64,000 nt of DNA from Dryas octopetala (taxonomy: Eukaryota > Streptophyta > Magnoliopsida > Rosales > Rosaceae). The translations under genes and the position numbers were made by a program. A model generated the notes under the pieces. That model was given only the letters and a program-made list of their open reading frames with translations, was not told the origin of the DNA and ran no database searches. Shown in pieces: positions 1-12,957 of this stretch. Within the stretch, counting starts at the first letter, position 1; the number at the start of each line of letters is the position of its first letter. Location: NCBI GenBank assembly GCA_963921425.1, contig OY992836.1, positions 16,447,614 through 16,511,613 on the forward strand, in the 5' to 3' direction.

Positions 1-173
1 GGGGAGGCATATCAAGATGTAGCAAGACAGGTCCAAATACTCTACTGAATCTGATATCATAGAGTACATCAAGCTCATGTTATATGTCAGGTAATATCTG
101 TTGCATGCATATCAGAATGAACCTAATGTATAATCTTAACACTATAGAATGCAGAATAGAATCTTTGTTTTAC

Positions 174-3041
174 CAGATTTGATGTCATATGTCAATCGCA
201 GCCATTTATTTGTAGAAAGTGCCAAAGAAGAAGCAGTCTCTATTCGGCGACCCGGTTGGCCATCAATCACGGCAGCTACATGAGGCCTTTTGCCATTCAT
301 GATGATAAAGTTACAATCCGACTGATTGAACTGCACTTCTAATTGATCAATTTCAAAATTAAGTGGTAATTGTGACAGAAGTGACAGTGTAACCAATGTG
401 GATGAGCCAGGCTTGATTATGTGTTCATGAAAAGCAACTGAAGCAAGAAGAACCAATCTAAGGGGACTGACGAGATCAATTTCGAGGTGAAGTGGATTAT
501 CACCATTTACTTTGAGATCATCACTGTTTTCAATTGATGCAAACCCCGGTTCTCCACTAACAAGCCCAAAAACTTCTTTGTGTATTGTTTCTCTTTGTTG
601 GAGAGTCGCAGGCCCAGCTGGACCAGATTCTTCAAATCTGAAAGACTGGATACCAGTATCAGCTGATATAGGGAGCGCAGCCATTTCAAAGGAGTACTCT
701 ATAAAATCTTTAACTCTACTATGTTTCCTTGAACATTCACGTAGGTAACCCAATACCTCCCACAACAAAGTAACCCAACCCTCTTGTCTGTATAGAATTG
801 CAATGTCATCAAAAAGCTGTTTTGCATTGCTAAAATCACCTACAGAATAATATTCTCTGGCCATCTGGAACCCACAAAATGAGCTCATTCTCCTGACTTT
901 GAGATTATTGTATGATTCACAAGATTTTTTGAGTAAAGCAATAATTTCAAAGGAATCTTGGAACCTTTTTCCTTCAGAAATAGCATAACGCATATACTCT
1001 TCATCAGTAAGGCTGCAAGTTGAATAAAACTTAGCAGGCTTTAGTAAGAGAACATGCAAATAAAGAAAAAGTTCACGGTATTGATTAACAAAGACTTACG
1101 GTTGCATGACAAATGCATCCCCTTGCTCAATTAATCGAGCAAACTGACCCAAATAGGATGAAGGTACCACAGATTCAGCGCTGCAATCGACCTCACCTTC
1201 TGACATTGACACCGCAAATTCCAACGAAGATCTCTTCTCCTTCAAGTAGTGAGCAGCTAACTGTTTCAAGATTAAATTTTTTGCCTCAACACAGCAGAAA
1301 GTATAATCTGATTATTAATCAGAGCTAATCAAACTTTTGATCAATCATTGTAAACAAAAAAAAAAAGTATAAATGGGTTGATTATACAATCTAATTTGGT
1401 AGCAACCGGAGAAATCCTAACCAAGCAGCAGCTTCTTTGAGTTGCAAGCAATTGCAACAGTTGGAAAGCGGGCACCAAGACTATCATGATGGTTATGGAA
1501 CTTTAAGGAAATATATCATGACAGTCTTTAATTTGGTATGAATTAGATGCTAGGCCTGGTCACCTGATAGTAATGAGCTGGCTGAAATTCCCACTCAGAC
1601 AAACGTCTGTCTGCAGTGCCTACAGCTAGAGGTGAAATGCTTTGAATGACTGCTGAACTTCTCTCCAGCAACTCGGCAAACACCAAGAACTGTCTACTCA
1701 TCCACTCCCAGTGAAGAAATATAGCTTCTGGGGCTCCTATGAGCTTTCTGTATGCAGCATTGTGCTGGCGGAACCACACAACTGCTTCTATAATCTTTCC
1801 ACCATGCAATAACAAGGTTGCAATCTTGAAATGCAATTGCTCTGCAACAGTTTTTATCTCAACTAAGCGTTGAATTGCCGACAACCTAGTTGGTGCCCCA
1901 GCAATCGCCTGCAAACAAATATATAAATATAACAAAATTGAACATGTGGGAAGCTACCAACCATCTCAACCATGGCAGATTTTTATTGATATCGATATTG
2001 GGTTAGGAAGCAAAAAACAAAAGTACCTCCCGAAGGGTGTGATAAGCATCTTCATAAAACCTTAAAGCTTCAACCCAGTCTCTTCTGAACTCGGCATATA
2101 CGGCAACCTAGAAATAATTCATGAAAGTTAAACATACAAAGAGCAACACATAACAGCAAACTGTTGAAAATGAAAGAGATTCTGATGATGATGATGACGA
2201 AAACAAATGGTTCCCTACTTTGAAGGAAAAGCGAATGTTGAAGTCAATTGGATTCGAAGACTTCCTCTCAATACGCGCTTTAATCCTTCGTCCTTCATCT
2301 CTGTAATACTTGCTGGCTAGCTCTGCAAATACACTTCCCAACCTGCACTAACCCTCAAACTCAATGCAATTCCTTACTACTAATTACAACTAATTACTAT
2401 TAATTACTACTAATTGCGTCACCTGTAAAGCGATTGCTTGAGTTTCGAAGCATCGTTCGGGTAAAAACTGAGAATGTACTTGGCATCTACCTCCGCGCGC
2501 TTCCTTACAGCAACCATTTGATCTTCCGAGATATCCTCTGCATCAACTCAAATCACAAATTTGAAAAACTGAAAAATTATAGACGAAGAAGGCGAAGACG
2601 GAGTAGTTTCAGTTACGGACCGTTGGGATTGGAGTAGACGACGACAAGGACCAATTTGATGTTCCTGCCGCGAAGAAGTGCTTTGAGGTTGTCGATTTCG
2701 GAGCAGAGCTCGAGCCACTGGGCCGGATCGCCGGAGACCCGATCCGAGGAGAGGAGGGCCGCGACGACGGCGGGAATCTTGGTACGGTGCTTGAGCAGCC
2801 AATCGCGCTTCAAAATTCCGGCGGGAGGGGGGGCGGAGGAATCGCCGGGAGTGGAAGTGGGCTTGGGCTTGGGCGGAGTGAGGAGGAGAGAGAGCTTGGA
2901 GAGGTCCGGCAAGGCCAGAGTGTTGATTGGGGGTTCGAGGGAGTGTAGGTGGCTGGTTATGGAGGCGTGGAGCTCTGAGCATCCCACCACTGATACTAAG
3001 CTCACCGGCGGACTCCTCATTTCTTCTGGGTATTCTTCCAT
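174..3041 (-). CDS. TRAPPC11: TRAPPC11 homologue (TRAPP trafficking complex subunit), 5' part
   Basis: Subunit of the TRAPP tethering complex that acts in ER/Golgi vesicle traffic. Seven exons are assembled on the minus strand: 3041-2621, 2537-2423, 2342-2219, 2107-2027, 1908-1564, 1260-1100 and 1012-174. All junctions are GT-AG and in phase, giving about 695 residues. The protein starts MEEYPEEMRSPPVSLVSVVG, as I remember for the Arabidopsis homologue At5g65950. The foie-gras region is recognisable in exon 5 (LLLHGGKIIEAVVWF, then FLHWEWMSRQFLVFAELLE), and exon 7 carries RQEGWVTLLWEVLGYLRECSR and PLHLEIDLVSPLR. The C-terminal part lies beyond the left edge; positions 1-173 are intron. The start is the first Met matching the family N-terminus. 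A GAT/GAA-rich tract just upstream (3045-3097) lies in the leader. Identification is from remembered family sequence, not a search. Confidence 0.93.
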
Positions 3042-6000
3042 CTTCGATGATGATGATGATGATGATGATTCTTCCTCGTCTTCTTCGTCTTCTTCGACTT
3101 GTTTTTACAGATTCAACTCACTCTTCTTATGCTTGATGGCATGCATGAGTTAGATTATTGGGCTTACCATAAGCTTTTACCTTTGGGCTTCTTTTTTCGG
3201 CCAGGACCTTTGGGCTTCTAAACCCAACAATTTATCTTGGGGATTCTAAATATACCCCCAAATTTTCTTTTCTTACCCATCTGCTGGCCAGCCCTACCAC
3301 TAGCGGCGACCTCCTCCACTCTCTTTCTCTCTTGCTTTGGACCGGAGAGAGAAGGGAAGAGAGAAAGAAAGAGAAAGAGGTAGATATAGAGAGGGGAGAA
3401 GGGAGGAGGAGAGGGTCTGTCTAGTTTGGTTTTTTTTTTTTTACAATGAGGATAAAATTGGAAGATTTAAGGGGTAGGGAGGGAAAATACAGTTAATCCA
3501 GTTACTCTCCATGCCTAAACCTAAATTTTACAAAATGTGTGTTGCACACTTGACCTAAACACAAAGTTATACTACTTTTACATGCCAGAAATTCTCTTAT
3601 CAAATAATCTGACATATTATATTACAATACTTCACATAAAATGGTAGTGTCAGTGTGATGAAAATTAATAAAGAGAAAAGAAGAGGTAATATATAATTAC
3701 AATAATAACCTTCGTTTTTAAAACAATTATTAATTTAATTGATTAATTCAAATGATGGACAAAAATTCTTCTTTTAATAAAATTGCTAGGTAGATTAAAT
3801 GCACGCAATGAGTAGGAAAAATTATAGTTTAGTCCTTTTAACATTTCTTATTTAGAAAAAAATCTTATGACTTTTTTTCTTTTTTTTTTTCTAAATAAAG
3901 CCCTTATTTTTTCTAAATAAAGTCCTTTGACCATTGCCTTGTCAAAGAAATATGTCATTATTTTTTTAATTTTTTAGGTATAACGTACAGGTTAACCTCA
4001 TACCTTCTTAGCGTATAAAATAAGGTTTGTGAAACCCAAAATCTCAGAGTTAAAACCTAATATAAAGCCGACAAACTAGAGTTTGACGAAAAAATAAAAA
4101 TACACTGTCGAACACTCAAAAATGGCCATCGACCGCTCAGCTCCTGGTATGTATAAAAAAAAATATAAAATAATGAACTAATATTATGTAACATGGAATG
4201 GTTACAATATTATTGAATTTTAGTTAAAATTTTAAAAGCCATAAAATTTTAGTCAATAAATTATAAAATTAAATGACTTAAATAAAAGTCTCCCTAATAT
4301 GATGAAGGTTATAGCGAGAATGCGGTGAAAATTGCGTAAGAGAGAATGTAAGGTACGTAGATGAGAGAAGATTAAAGGGAGGTGGTGTAATTATATTATC
4401 ATCCTTGAACTTATTATTAAAATTATGTAAAACAACAAAAATATAGTTGACCTTTCTATCTCAGAATTGACAAATGAAGTTTCTACGAAATATACATTAG
4501 AAGCTGATAGTTATAGCAGCAGGGAGAAAAATTGGATATTTTCCAGACCTTGTGTGAAGTTTTTGCTTTTTTCAACCAGACAAAACTTTGTGGGTTACAG
4601 ATCTCTCTTGCCAACTTGCATATGGTTACTATTTTGAATCATGCCCGACCATGATTCCACAATAAATAAACGATGAAGAAAGAGATAGGCCATGATCCCC
4701 AAGAGATTGTCCCTTTCCAATCCATTGATGTGCTTCATTGCTAAGTAAACTACTCTCATTTTACTATTGCATGCATCATATCAGATTGACAGATTCTTTG
4801 CCCTCTGTCAATCTGTGGCTATGCAAAATAATGAGTTTTTTTTCATTCTTTTGTAAACAAGCAAAATAATAAGCTAAACAACAATACAAGAAGAACAAGA
4901 AGCTGCTTCAGATTCAGAATCAACCCTATAAAAAGTGAAGAAACGCCAATTGATTTGACGGATTCAATTTTCAACAATGACTTTCTGCTATGCAGTATGC
5001 ACAGGAGGACACATGACAAATAAATACAACGTGAGACATTTCTCACCAATGCGCACAAGAAATTGACTATGGAACCCATATCTTGGGTCCAGACAACAAA
5101 TCATATTTGATTCATAGATACAGGGATTGGAGGATGGTTATTTACACATTTACAATCTTATTATGCGGTTTGCCAGAAACCATATCCGGCAAACCCATGT
5201 ACCCACAGCATGCCAGTGGCTTCAGGCCAGGGCGGCACAACAGCATATTTTACAGACACAGGTGAAAAAGCAATCCGTGCATGCTCTTCCACGCTCATTA
5301 CTCAGGGGTTCAGAATGACTCAACATCTAACAACTGACTTTTCAGTATCCTGATGACCAACATGAATGACCTGCAATGATGAATTTTATCAGACTCGGTA
5401 CATTTATAAACCAGCAAACAAATTTAAAGAAGAAACAATAAGGTATCCTTTAACACAATAATGCCAAAAGAAAAAAATTATAAGGTCCCATGTGCTTTAA
5501 TCCCTGGTTATTTTCAAAAGGCACTGATTCAGATGGGAACTAAACACCCACAAAATTCAAAATTTGAGGTTCATCCACATAGTCAGGATCTTGCTGATTT
5601 TTATCTGGATTCATATAACTAAAAGCATAAAGAATTTCAGGTCAAATGATGCTTCAGCACCATAATCTATTCCAACCGCATTGTAAAATATTTCAAAAAT
5701 TTGTTGGTTTAAATTGTAATTTGTCATGGTAGATTTCATCTGTTCGAATGAGCATAAGCTACAATTCTATACTACAGCTATGGATGTTAAGTTGTTAACT
5801 AGTAAAATCTACTATATAAGGGAAAAACAGGTGTTACCTCTAGAAAGCAAAGATAATAACTTGCAAGGCTAGATTTAGAGCCTGCCACTTAAGTAGCAGT
5901 AGCTTCTCTTAGTCCTGCTGCAATCTAAGGATTACCTGCATGGTTGACAAAGACAAATATCCAGCATAACTATGCAGAAATGTTAATAAACAGGTGGACA

Positions 6001-6045
6001 ATGTGACTATATATACCTCAAGATGTGACCTTTCTGATTTACCAC
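3042..6045. other. Intergenic region and probable 3' UTR of the RRM gene
   Basis: No convincing coding region. Near 3280-3420 there is a short CT/GA-rich stretch next to the TRAPPC11 leader. From 3530 to 4500 the DNA is AT-rich and contains low-grade repeats; a motif near 4018-4080 (AAAATCTCAGAGTTAAAACC and following) resembles one near 55840-55890, so an old dispersed repeat is likely. Roughly 5000-6045 may be the spliced 3' UTR of the RRM gene that ends at 6046, but I cannot place its end. Confidence 0.5.
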
Positions 6046-8328
6046 TCAACCTGCAGTTTGATCAGAACCACTGGTGAATTGAGGAGAATTAGTAGGAAGT
6101 AGCATCTGCGCCTGTCCTAGAGCTGGTGCAGCTATACCTGAGAAAACCAAGGAATCCAGAGTCACTGAATTTATACCTGAACTATGTTGACCGCATAACA
6201 CTTATTGCTGACTTCCATAGGTGCTGCCACGCTGTATGATTATATATGTCTCACAAATGCTTATGAAGGTGCACAGGCATAGCATGCAATATGAGTTTCC
6301 ATGAACAAGGTACAATTTATGAATCTTCAAAAATTTTCTTCAAGAAAAAATCTATCAAATCAGGAGAATGTTGTCTAAGGACCTTTTAAAGCATAGCTGA
6401 CAAAGCATTATTTATTTATTCCAGAAGCTGAGCAATAATAAAACACAAGAATGATGTGTTATCATCTTATAAATGGGAAGATTTTGGAAGGAGAATGTTG
6501 CCTGTAGGATATGGTGCTTGAATTGTGGGAATGGCAACTGGGGATGCTCCACTGGCATTGGGCCCACCGAATTGCATTACATGATGCCCTGGAATACCAT
6601 AGCTTTGGACTGCTGTATACCCATGACTACCAGAGAGAGAATGACCCAATTGTCCATATGAATATGCACCAGGGTTGACTGTGCCTGGTACCCCATACAT
6701 CTGAAGGTATTGCTGATTCATGTAAGGACTGTAGACACCCTGGTAAATGTTGATGAACACAAAATGGTAGCAGGATAGTTAGCTTTCCAACAATCAAGCA
6801 CTGTTCTTATACTCTTTAATCCCAAATGAAAACTTTGTAATCATATATTAAAATATTGACCTGTGGGTAGACAAATTCAGGTCCATATGCTGTGTACCTG
6901 CAATAAAGAAATTGATGAATCTCTTGAGATGATATAAACACATGGAGTTTTCACATTGTAAGGAACCCAAGGTTCCTGTCAAGCATTTTATAGATGGTTA
7001 CTAGTTAAGCGACCAGAAAATAAGGGGTTAGAAAGAATTGTTGCTTTTGACACAAAACTCTTTGTTCTTTGTAACAGGAGATGTGACACTGTAGCACAAA
7101 CATAAAGCTACAAAGCAGAAAAAACAAAATAAGATTTTTATTAAGTTATCATTCCTTGCCTTTTGGACAGCTTAATGCTAGTAAGTCCCTGTGTTAGTCA
7201 AGCATATCTCAGTGTTCAACAAACAATAAATGATAACGCACTTTGGCATACCATTTCCCAAAGAAACAACTTATATCTACTGTAAATTTCTACAGTAAAG
7301 ATGAACTTAGCTAGCAAAAGTTTCAGTGTTAAATTACTCAAAAGGAATAACAGTAGGAATAACAGTAGTTCATCATAAAGGGTCTGAGATGAACACACTT
7401 AATCGATAATTTCACTCAAAGGGAAATGGTTGATGAAAAAACACCCAATCAGATAGTTCTCATTTTTTTGAAGCTGAAATGTTGCATTTTGAAGTGAGAG
7501 AAGCTGAACAAAATTGCATAAAGCTCCAACTCAACTGGTCTCAAGTGGTGAGCTTGAGATGAAACTTCAAAAAATTCTAGTGCTTGAAAATTGAGAACTC
7601 ACCCATATGAAGGGTACACAAACCCGGGCTGGTAACCAGCATGAGGTCCATGAGGAAGAGGGGGGTGGTAAGCAGCAGGGTTCGCCATGTAAGCAGCTCT
7701 TGGTGGCTGCACACGTCCAAGGATTGGAGGTGCTGGTGATCTGAGTTGCCCTATAGTAATTAACCAAAGCAACCATTTTGAAAGCAAATCAAGCATTAAA
7801 ACAGCAGTGGGTGTGTACCCAATAGAGCAAAAATGGAGATAGATAGATAGATACCATGAAAAGGGAAAGATGGGCGAGGACGACCGAGAGAGGCAAGATT
7901 ACAATTAGCTCTACGACCATCAATAACAGGATTTGGGTCCGTACAAGCCCTTCTCGCAGATTCGGGATCACGGAATGTGACCTACACCTCCTCACAGACA
8001 AACCAAACCAAAGCGAAAGCTAAATTAAATACAATTCAATCAAATATATGTTTGTGTCTGGGAGAGAAAGAGAGAGATGGGTGCTCACGAAACCGTAGCC
8101 CTTGGATCGGGCGGTGTTCTTATCGGTGATGACGACAGCCTCGAGGATGTCGCCGAACTGCTCGAAGTGGCGGCGGAGGGTGTCGCTCTGGGTCTCCCAG
8201 GCCAGCCCTCCCACGAACACCTTCGTCAACGTTGTGTCTCCAAATGGAGAATTGAACAACTGAACCCCTTGCTGCTGTTGTTGATGGTGATGATGTTGTT
8301 GGTGTTGCTGTTGATGATGGTAAGCCAT
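6046..8328 (-). CDS. RRM RNA-binding protein, plant RBM24/38-like
   Basis: Single-RRM RNA-binding protein. Six exons are assembled: 8328-8089, 7981-7855, 7750-7603, 6897-6861, 6739-6502 and 6137-6046, giving 293 residues in frame. A His/Gln-rich leader (residues about 3-20) precedes one RRM at about residues 32-112. RNP2 is KVFVGGL and RNP1 is SKGYGFVTF; the intron 1 junction falls inside RNP1, between GYGF and VTF. The C-terminal half is rich in Pro, Tyr, Gly and Gln, as in the plant proteins usually annotated RNA-binding protein 24 or 38-like. The start is the Met directly before the His/Gln tract. The last intron needs a GC donor (ACAG|GCAACA). If that intron is retained, the protein instead ends 11 residues later with [10 protein letters not shown]. 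Targets are not inferable from sequence. Confidence 0.85.
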
Positions 8329-10619
8329 ATACACACGCACATGAATATATCTATACACAGAGAGAGATAGAGAGAAACACACACGAAGACACAGACACAG
8401 AGACACACACACACAAGAATTCAGAGCGCAGAACAGAACAATAAGATCAGGGAAGGAAATTCAGGTCACGTGAGGGAGAGGTGGACCCAGAAGAAGAAGA
8501 GGGTGAGTTTCCATGGTTTCTAATAGTACTGGGTTTGGCTTTAGAAACCCTAACCCCTAGTGGGTTACTGAGTCACTGGTGGTACGGTAGAGAGCAGTAG
8601 AGTAGACCCAATTCAAAAGTAGAAAACAGAGTTTTTGGGTTTTCAGAGGAGAGAGACATAGAGCGAGATGATTATGAATTATGAAATGATCGAATTGGTT
8701 GTTAATTAAAATTAAACCCCAATTTCAAAAACTGAAAAGCAAAAGGCAAAAGGAAGACAAACACAAACACACTACTAGTACACGATTTATTAGTTTAGAG
8801 GTGATGAAATAAATGCCTCAGGCCCTGGAGCTGAGCTGTTCTTTTTTCTCCCCCTCTCTCTTTTCAGAATCTTCCCAACATTTTCATCACTCACTATTAT
8901 TGTTCTTCTTCTTATTATTAAAATCATTTTCTATTTTACTAAATATAAGAAAAAACAAGTGCTCGTTAATATCATAAATTTGTAACACAACTTTGCATGT
9001 CACGTAATTTTACCATCACATGCAAAAGTTTTTCTTACAACATTACAAATCGTGTCTCTTATTTTTCTATTTTTGAGAAATAAAAATGTTATTAATTATT
9101 AAAATATGTAAAAAATTACCAATAATTAGTTATGGGTCTAATGATAATTCTTTTTTCATTTTATTAAAGAGATCTAAGTTCCAATTACCATCTTCAAAAG
9201 GATAACTTACAGTAAATCTTCAAGAGAGAGATCTAATTTTTCAACTAGTGGTGGGGTCAAAGTGTAACCACCGTTTTATACATAGCTCAAGATGGTAAAA
9301 TTATATATGTCAAACTCTATTGCATTCTCAAAGAGTGAAGCAATATATAAATATACGCGCTGTCTATACATATACACTGTCAAAACCTCAGGTGAATATG
9401 GAGGAAATGGACAAGGGGGCATTTGCTTCTGCTTATGAATAACAAATTATGCTTGAAAATCAGACCCTTTAAGTGGATAGAGATGACTATCTTTGGTGAA
9501 AGGGACGCATACAGAGAAAAAAAAAAAAAAAAAAACAAACAGAGAGGATGATGGAGGCTACTGTGCTGTTGAATTTTTAACTGTGATTAATTGATTATGT
9601 ATGGTTGAAAAATAATACATTTAAGTCGCTCTCACTCATTGCCGTACGAGTGCTATATGTTAGCCTAGGAGAGTGTTGGCTGTATTGGGCTTGGAGTGAA
9701 TTCCAAAGACGGTCGAATTTAATCACAAGGTTCGTAGGAAGTTTCTAATTACAGAAACCCATACTCTCTTTTCAAGAGCTATCAACTCATCAACTTTTAA
9801 TAATATCACTAATTCTTTAATTGGTCTTATTACACATCAACAAATATTCAAATGCAGAGAAAATAAGTATAAAACTTTAATATGTGTTTATTATCTCTTT
9901 TATCAAGTGGCAAGAGAGATATACAAAAGTTAAAACTATTTTTTTTTTCTTCAAAAAAATGATAAGATAAAATCAAATATTCTGGCATATTCCAAATCAA
10001 TTCGATGCATCAACCCAACCTTTCACAATTTTTTTGTGATTAGAGTTGATAAGGTTTTGATGTCAACACTCAACAGGTACTTTAAAACGTAATTTTATTT
10101 TATCATACTTTACGTGTGAGCCTAGTGTCCTATAAATTATTTGTGAACAAACACATTTGGATGGAACTTGGAAGAAACAATATCATGTTGGATAGATGAA
10201 CAATTTTTTTTTTCAAGACCAAAAACAAAATATGAACATTTTTTTGGGCTTATTGTGCGTAAAATTTGGATCAAACATTTTGATATCCAAACCAAACCCA
10301 ATTAACGAGCCCATCTTTAGGCCCTGATGAATTAACGGAATAATATGGGCTTTCCATGGGTGGGATTGGGTATTACTTCTCCTACTTAACTTGCACGAAC
10401 CTATCCTTTGGGCTTTCTCTAAGAAACAGAGAAATATTGACACATAGAAAATCCATGACTTGTGGATATGGGTTGGGCAAAGTGTAAATTACATATATAA
10501 ATTGGGTTTAGAAATTCAAACATAGCGAGAGTCACTCAGTGGGCTGCCTGTAAAAAAGTATGTATTTGGGATAGTGCTTGGATCAATATATTTGGGGTAA
10601 AATTAGACTCGAGAGGGAG
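8329..10619. other. Upstream region of the RRM gene and AT-rich intergenic DNA
   Basis: Positions 8340-8415 hold a short CA/GA-rich leader (acacacac, agagagag). The rest is AT-rich single-copy-looking DNA with homopolymer runs (for example A-run at 9519-9535). No open reading frame with protein-like composition was seen on either strand. Confidence 0.5.
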
Positions 10620-11020
10620 GCTATGCAAACCACCCTTTTGTGCTGAGTTGATCACCCTAATAAATTTTTTTCAACTTTTTTCCTATTTTACCCTTTATTG
10701 CAAAAACATGATAAAATCACCCAGATCCATTCGGTGGTCATCTACCGAAATATCCACCAATGTTCGGCAGATAAGTGTCGAATAAATGCAAATATTTCGG
10801 CAGATAACTGTCGAATGCCTTTTTCATTTCCATTCGGTAGTTATCCACCGAATAATCCACCAATGTTCAGCAGATAACTGTCGAATAACCATAAATATTT
10901 CGGCAGATAACTGTCGAATGACCCAACGAACAAAATTGAAATTTTTTTGTTTTAAGGGTAAAGTTGGAAATTTGAAATAGGGTGGTCAACTTAGCAATTT
11001 AGGGTGGTCTGAATAGCATT
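10620..11020. mobile_element. MITE-like element with imperfect terminal inverted repeats
   Basis: The left end (GCTATGCAAACCACCC, followed by GTTGATCACCCT) matches the right end read in reverse (GCTATTCAGACCACCC, followed by GTTGACCACCCT). The interior carries several copies of a motif like TTCGGCAGATAACTGTCGAA (about 10773-10793, 10797-10815, 10866-10885, 10899-10917) and the related ATTCGGTGGTCATCTACCGA. No transposase is encoded. Target duplications were not resolved. Confidence 0.55.
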
Positions 11021-11129
11021 GGCCATTAGACTCGTTTACATATAGATTTTATATTTGGATTATATGTTTATTTTTACTTGTTATAATTATAATTGTGTAA
11101 TATAAATTCGAGCTTTTATGTAAATTCAC

Positions 11130-11845
11130 TCACATCCAATGGCGGATCCATGTTGGGAGGTAGGGGGTCGGGCAACCCCCCGAACACTAGACCATGAAGC
11201 TTACATCCACCTTTTTCAGCTGCTGGTGACCCCCCGAAACTTTGGACGGCGATCCTCCAAGCTCTTGCTGGTGACCCCTCATTGTCCAGTCGCCCACTAA
11301 GTGCTTGATGAAAAGCCTGAGTGGGAGTAGAGAGAGCAGAGGATTTCTATGCCTAGGAATTGGCCGTTGATGAGATTGCTTTAACAAATGTGGTGCACAA
11401 GTTCAATTGGCATTTCCTGATGGAGCAAAAGCAGAGGATTTGGACATGACTGAATCCACTGGTATTACCATACTTAGAAAGTATCTTCTTAAGGCGGTTG
11501 CTATTCCATTTTCTTTATGAATTGTTCTTGTTGTTGTAATTTATTATGTTCTATTATTAAGCTTGGATAGGGTTTGTATTGTTTATGCTTGGCTTTACTG
11601 TTGGTGTGGATATCTTGTCCACTTTATCTTGTAGTTTCGAAAATTTAATAAAATCGTGTTTCATATTACTAATCATATTTCACCCACCCCAAAATTCCCC
11701 AAAACCACACCCAAGTCCCAATCCACCGGCGGTCCCCCACCATTACATTTCACCGCTGCCGGTCACCTGCCCACCCCAAATTTTTTTTGAACTTTTACAC
11801 CATGACCTCCCGGGTTAGAGATCCTAGATCCACCACTGCTCACAT
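11130..11845. mobile_element. Degenerate transposable-element remnant
   Basis: The left edge ATGGCGGATCCATG and the right edge CTAGATCCACCACTG are imperfect inverted repeats, of the GGCGGATCCA type often seen at plant repeat ends. The interior has Pro/His-rich short frames but nothing recognisable as transposase. Class not assigned. Confidence 0.35.
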
Positions 11846-12588
11846 AAAAAAAAAAATTACAAATTCATTTTATCTTTTACTCTTTACCCTCAAATAATAA
11901 AGGAACCAAAAACATGTGATGGAAAAAAAAAAAAGTACTCTACTAATGAAATTATGAACCCTACATCAAAAATTGTATTAAACAATTTAACAAAACAAAC
12001 ATCTTATAAGGTGCATATTTAATCTTATAAAAACTCATGGAATTTGAAATGCTTAGATAGTCCAAAATCTTTTAGTCTAGTAATATTTATCTTCACTTTG
12101 TTCAAAAAATTCATAGTTCCGTTCAAATCTCATGAATGAGACTTTGATACTCTTGGTGTGCAATTTATTATATTTTATTTTTTAAGAAAAATATATGCTT
12201 GGATAGATTTGTTAAGGAGGACATCGACAAAGAAGAACATGTTATAAACGTTTTTTTTACGATGAACATTATTTTAGTCACCAAAAGCATGTTTTGATTG
12301 ATAAACACTAAACACGACCATTGTGAAGAGATATTTGATATGACCCATTGCTACGAGATATGTGTATGCAAATTAAATATTCCATGACAAACTTTTATTC
12401 TCGCTAGTCATATTTACACTTCCACATAACATAACTACATAAGTAAGCCATGATTTAATTACCAATCAATGTATATAACTTAATTAACTAACACGCGCGT
12501 TTAGAATGGTAAGCAGGGCTTAACAATTTGGTGTGATCAATCAAGACTAACCCAAGGGTCAAGTTCTGCTCAAATATATAAATAAAAA
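11846..12588. other. AT-rich intergenic DNA
   Basis: No coding signal, no tRNA and no clear inverted repeat were seen in this stretch. Confidence 0.45.
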
Positions 12589-12957
12589 TGCTCTAGAGTT
12601 AACTATTTAGTAAGATAATATGGAACTAATTACTTTTTTGGGTCTACTACACAATGTAATTTCATGATCTAAACCGTTAATATTTTAGGTTTCCAGTTAA
12701 AAATCAACCTTATAAAAAATCAATCAAATTAGCAATCATTTAATCATTTGATTATCATTACAATCATTTTATGTTGTATTGAAAAATTTGTGTTCGTCTA
12801 TTTACATGAGTACAATTAGCTTATTAATAGTTGACTAAACGATTTTTGATTTTGTTAATTTTTTATAAAGATATATTTGAATGTAAACCTAAAAAATTGT
12901 GTAATAGGTCTAAAAAAATAATTAGTATCATATTATCTTACTAACTGATTAATTAAC
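12589..12957. mobile_element. Long fold-back (inverted-repeat) element, copy 1
   Basis: The two halves are imperfect inverted complements. The left arm reads CTCTAGAGTTAACTATTTAG, then ACTACACAATGTAATTTCAT and AAACCGTTAATATTTTAGG. The right arm contains CTAAACGATTTTTGATTTTG, then CCTAAAAAATTGTGTAATAG and TATTATCTTACTAACTGATT. It encodes no protein and is related in its inner arms to the elements at 14112-14507 and 17832-18229. Confidence 0.6.

Noticed and set aside
1..48. A plus-strand open stretch ending in a stop (GEAYQDVARQVQILY), possibly the end of another gene.
   Set aside because: Only about 15 codons, lies in a TRAPPC11 intron on the opposite strand, with no splice or start signal in view.
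10620..10920. CRISPR-like array from the repeated CGGCAGATAACTGTCGAA motif.
   Set aside because: Irregular spacing, eukaryotic context, and terminal inverted repeats point to a MITE.
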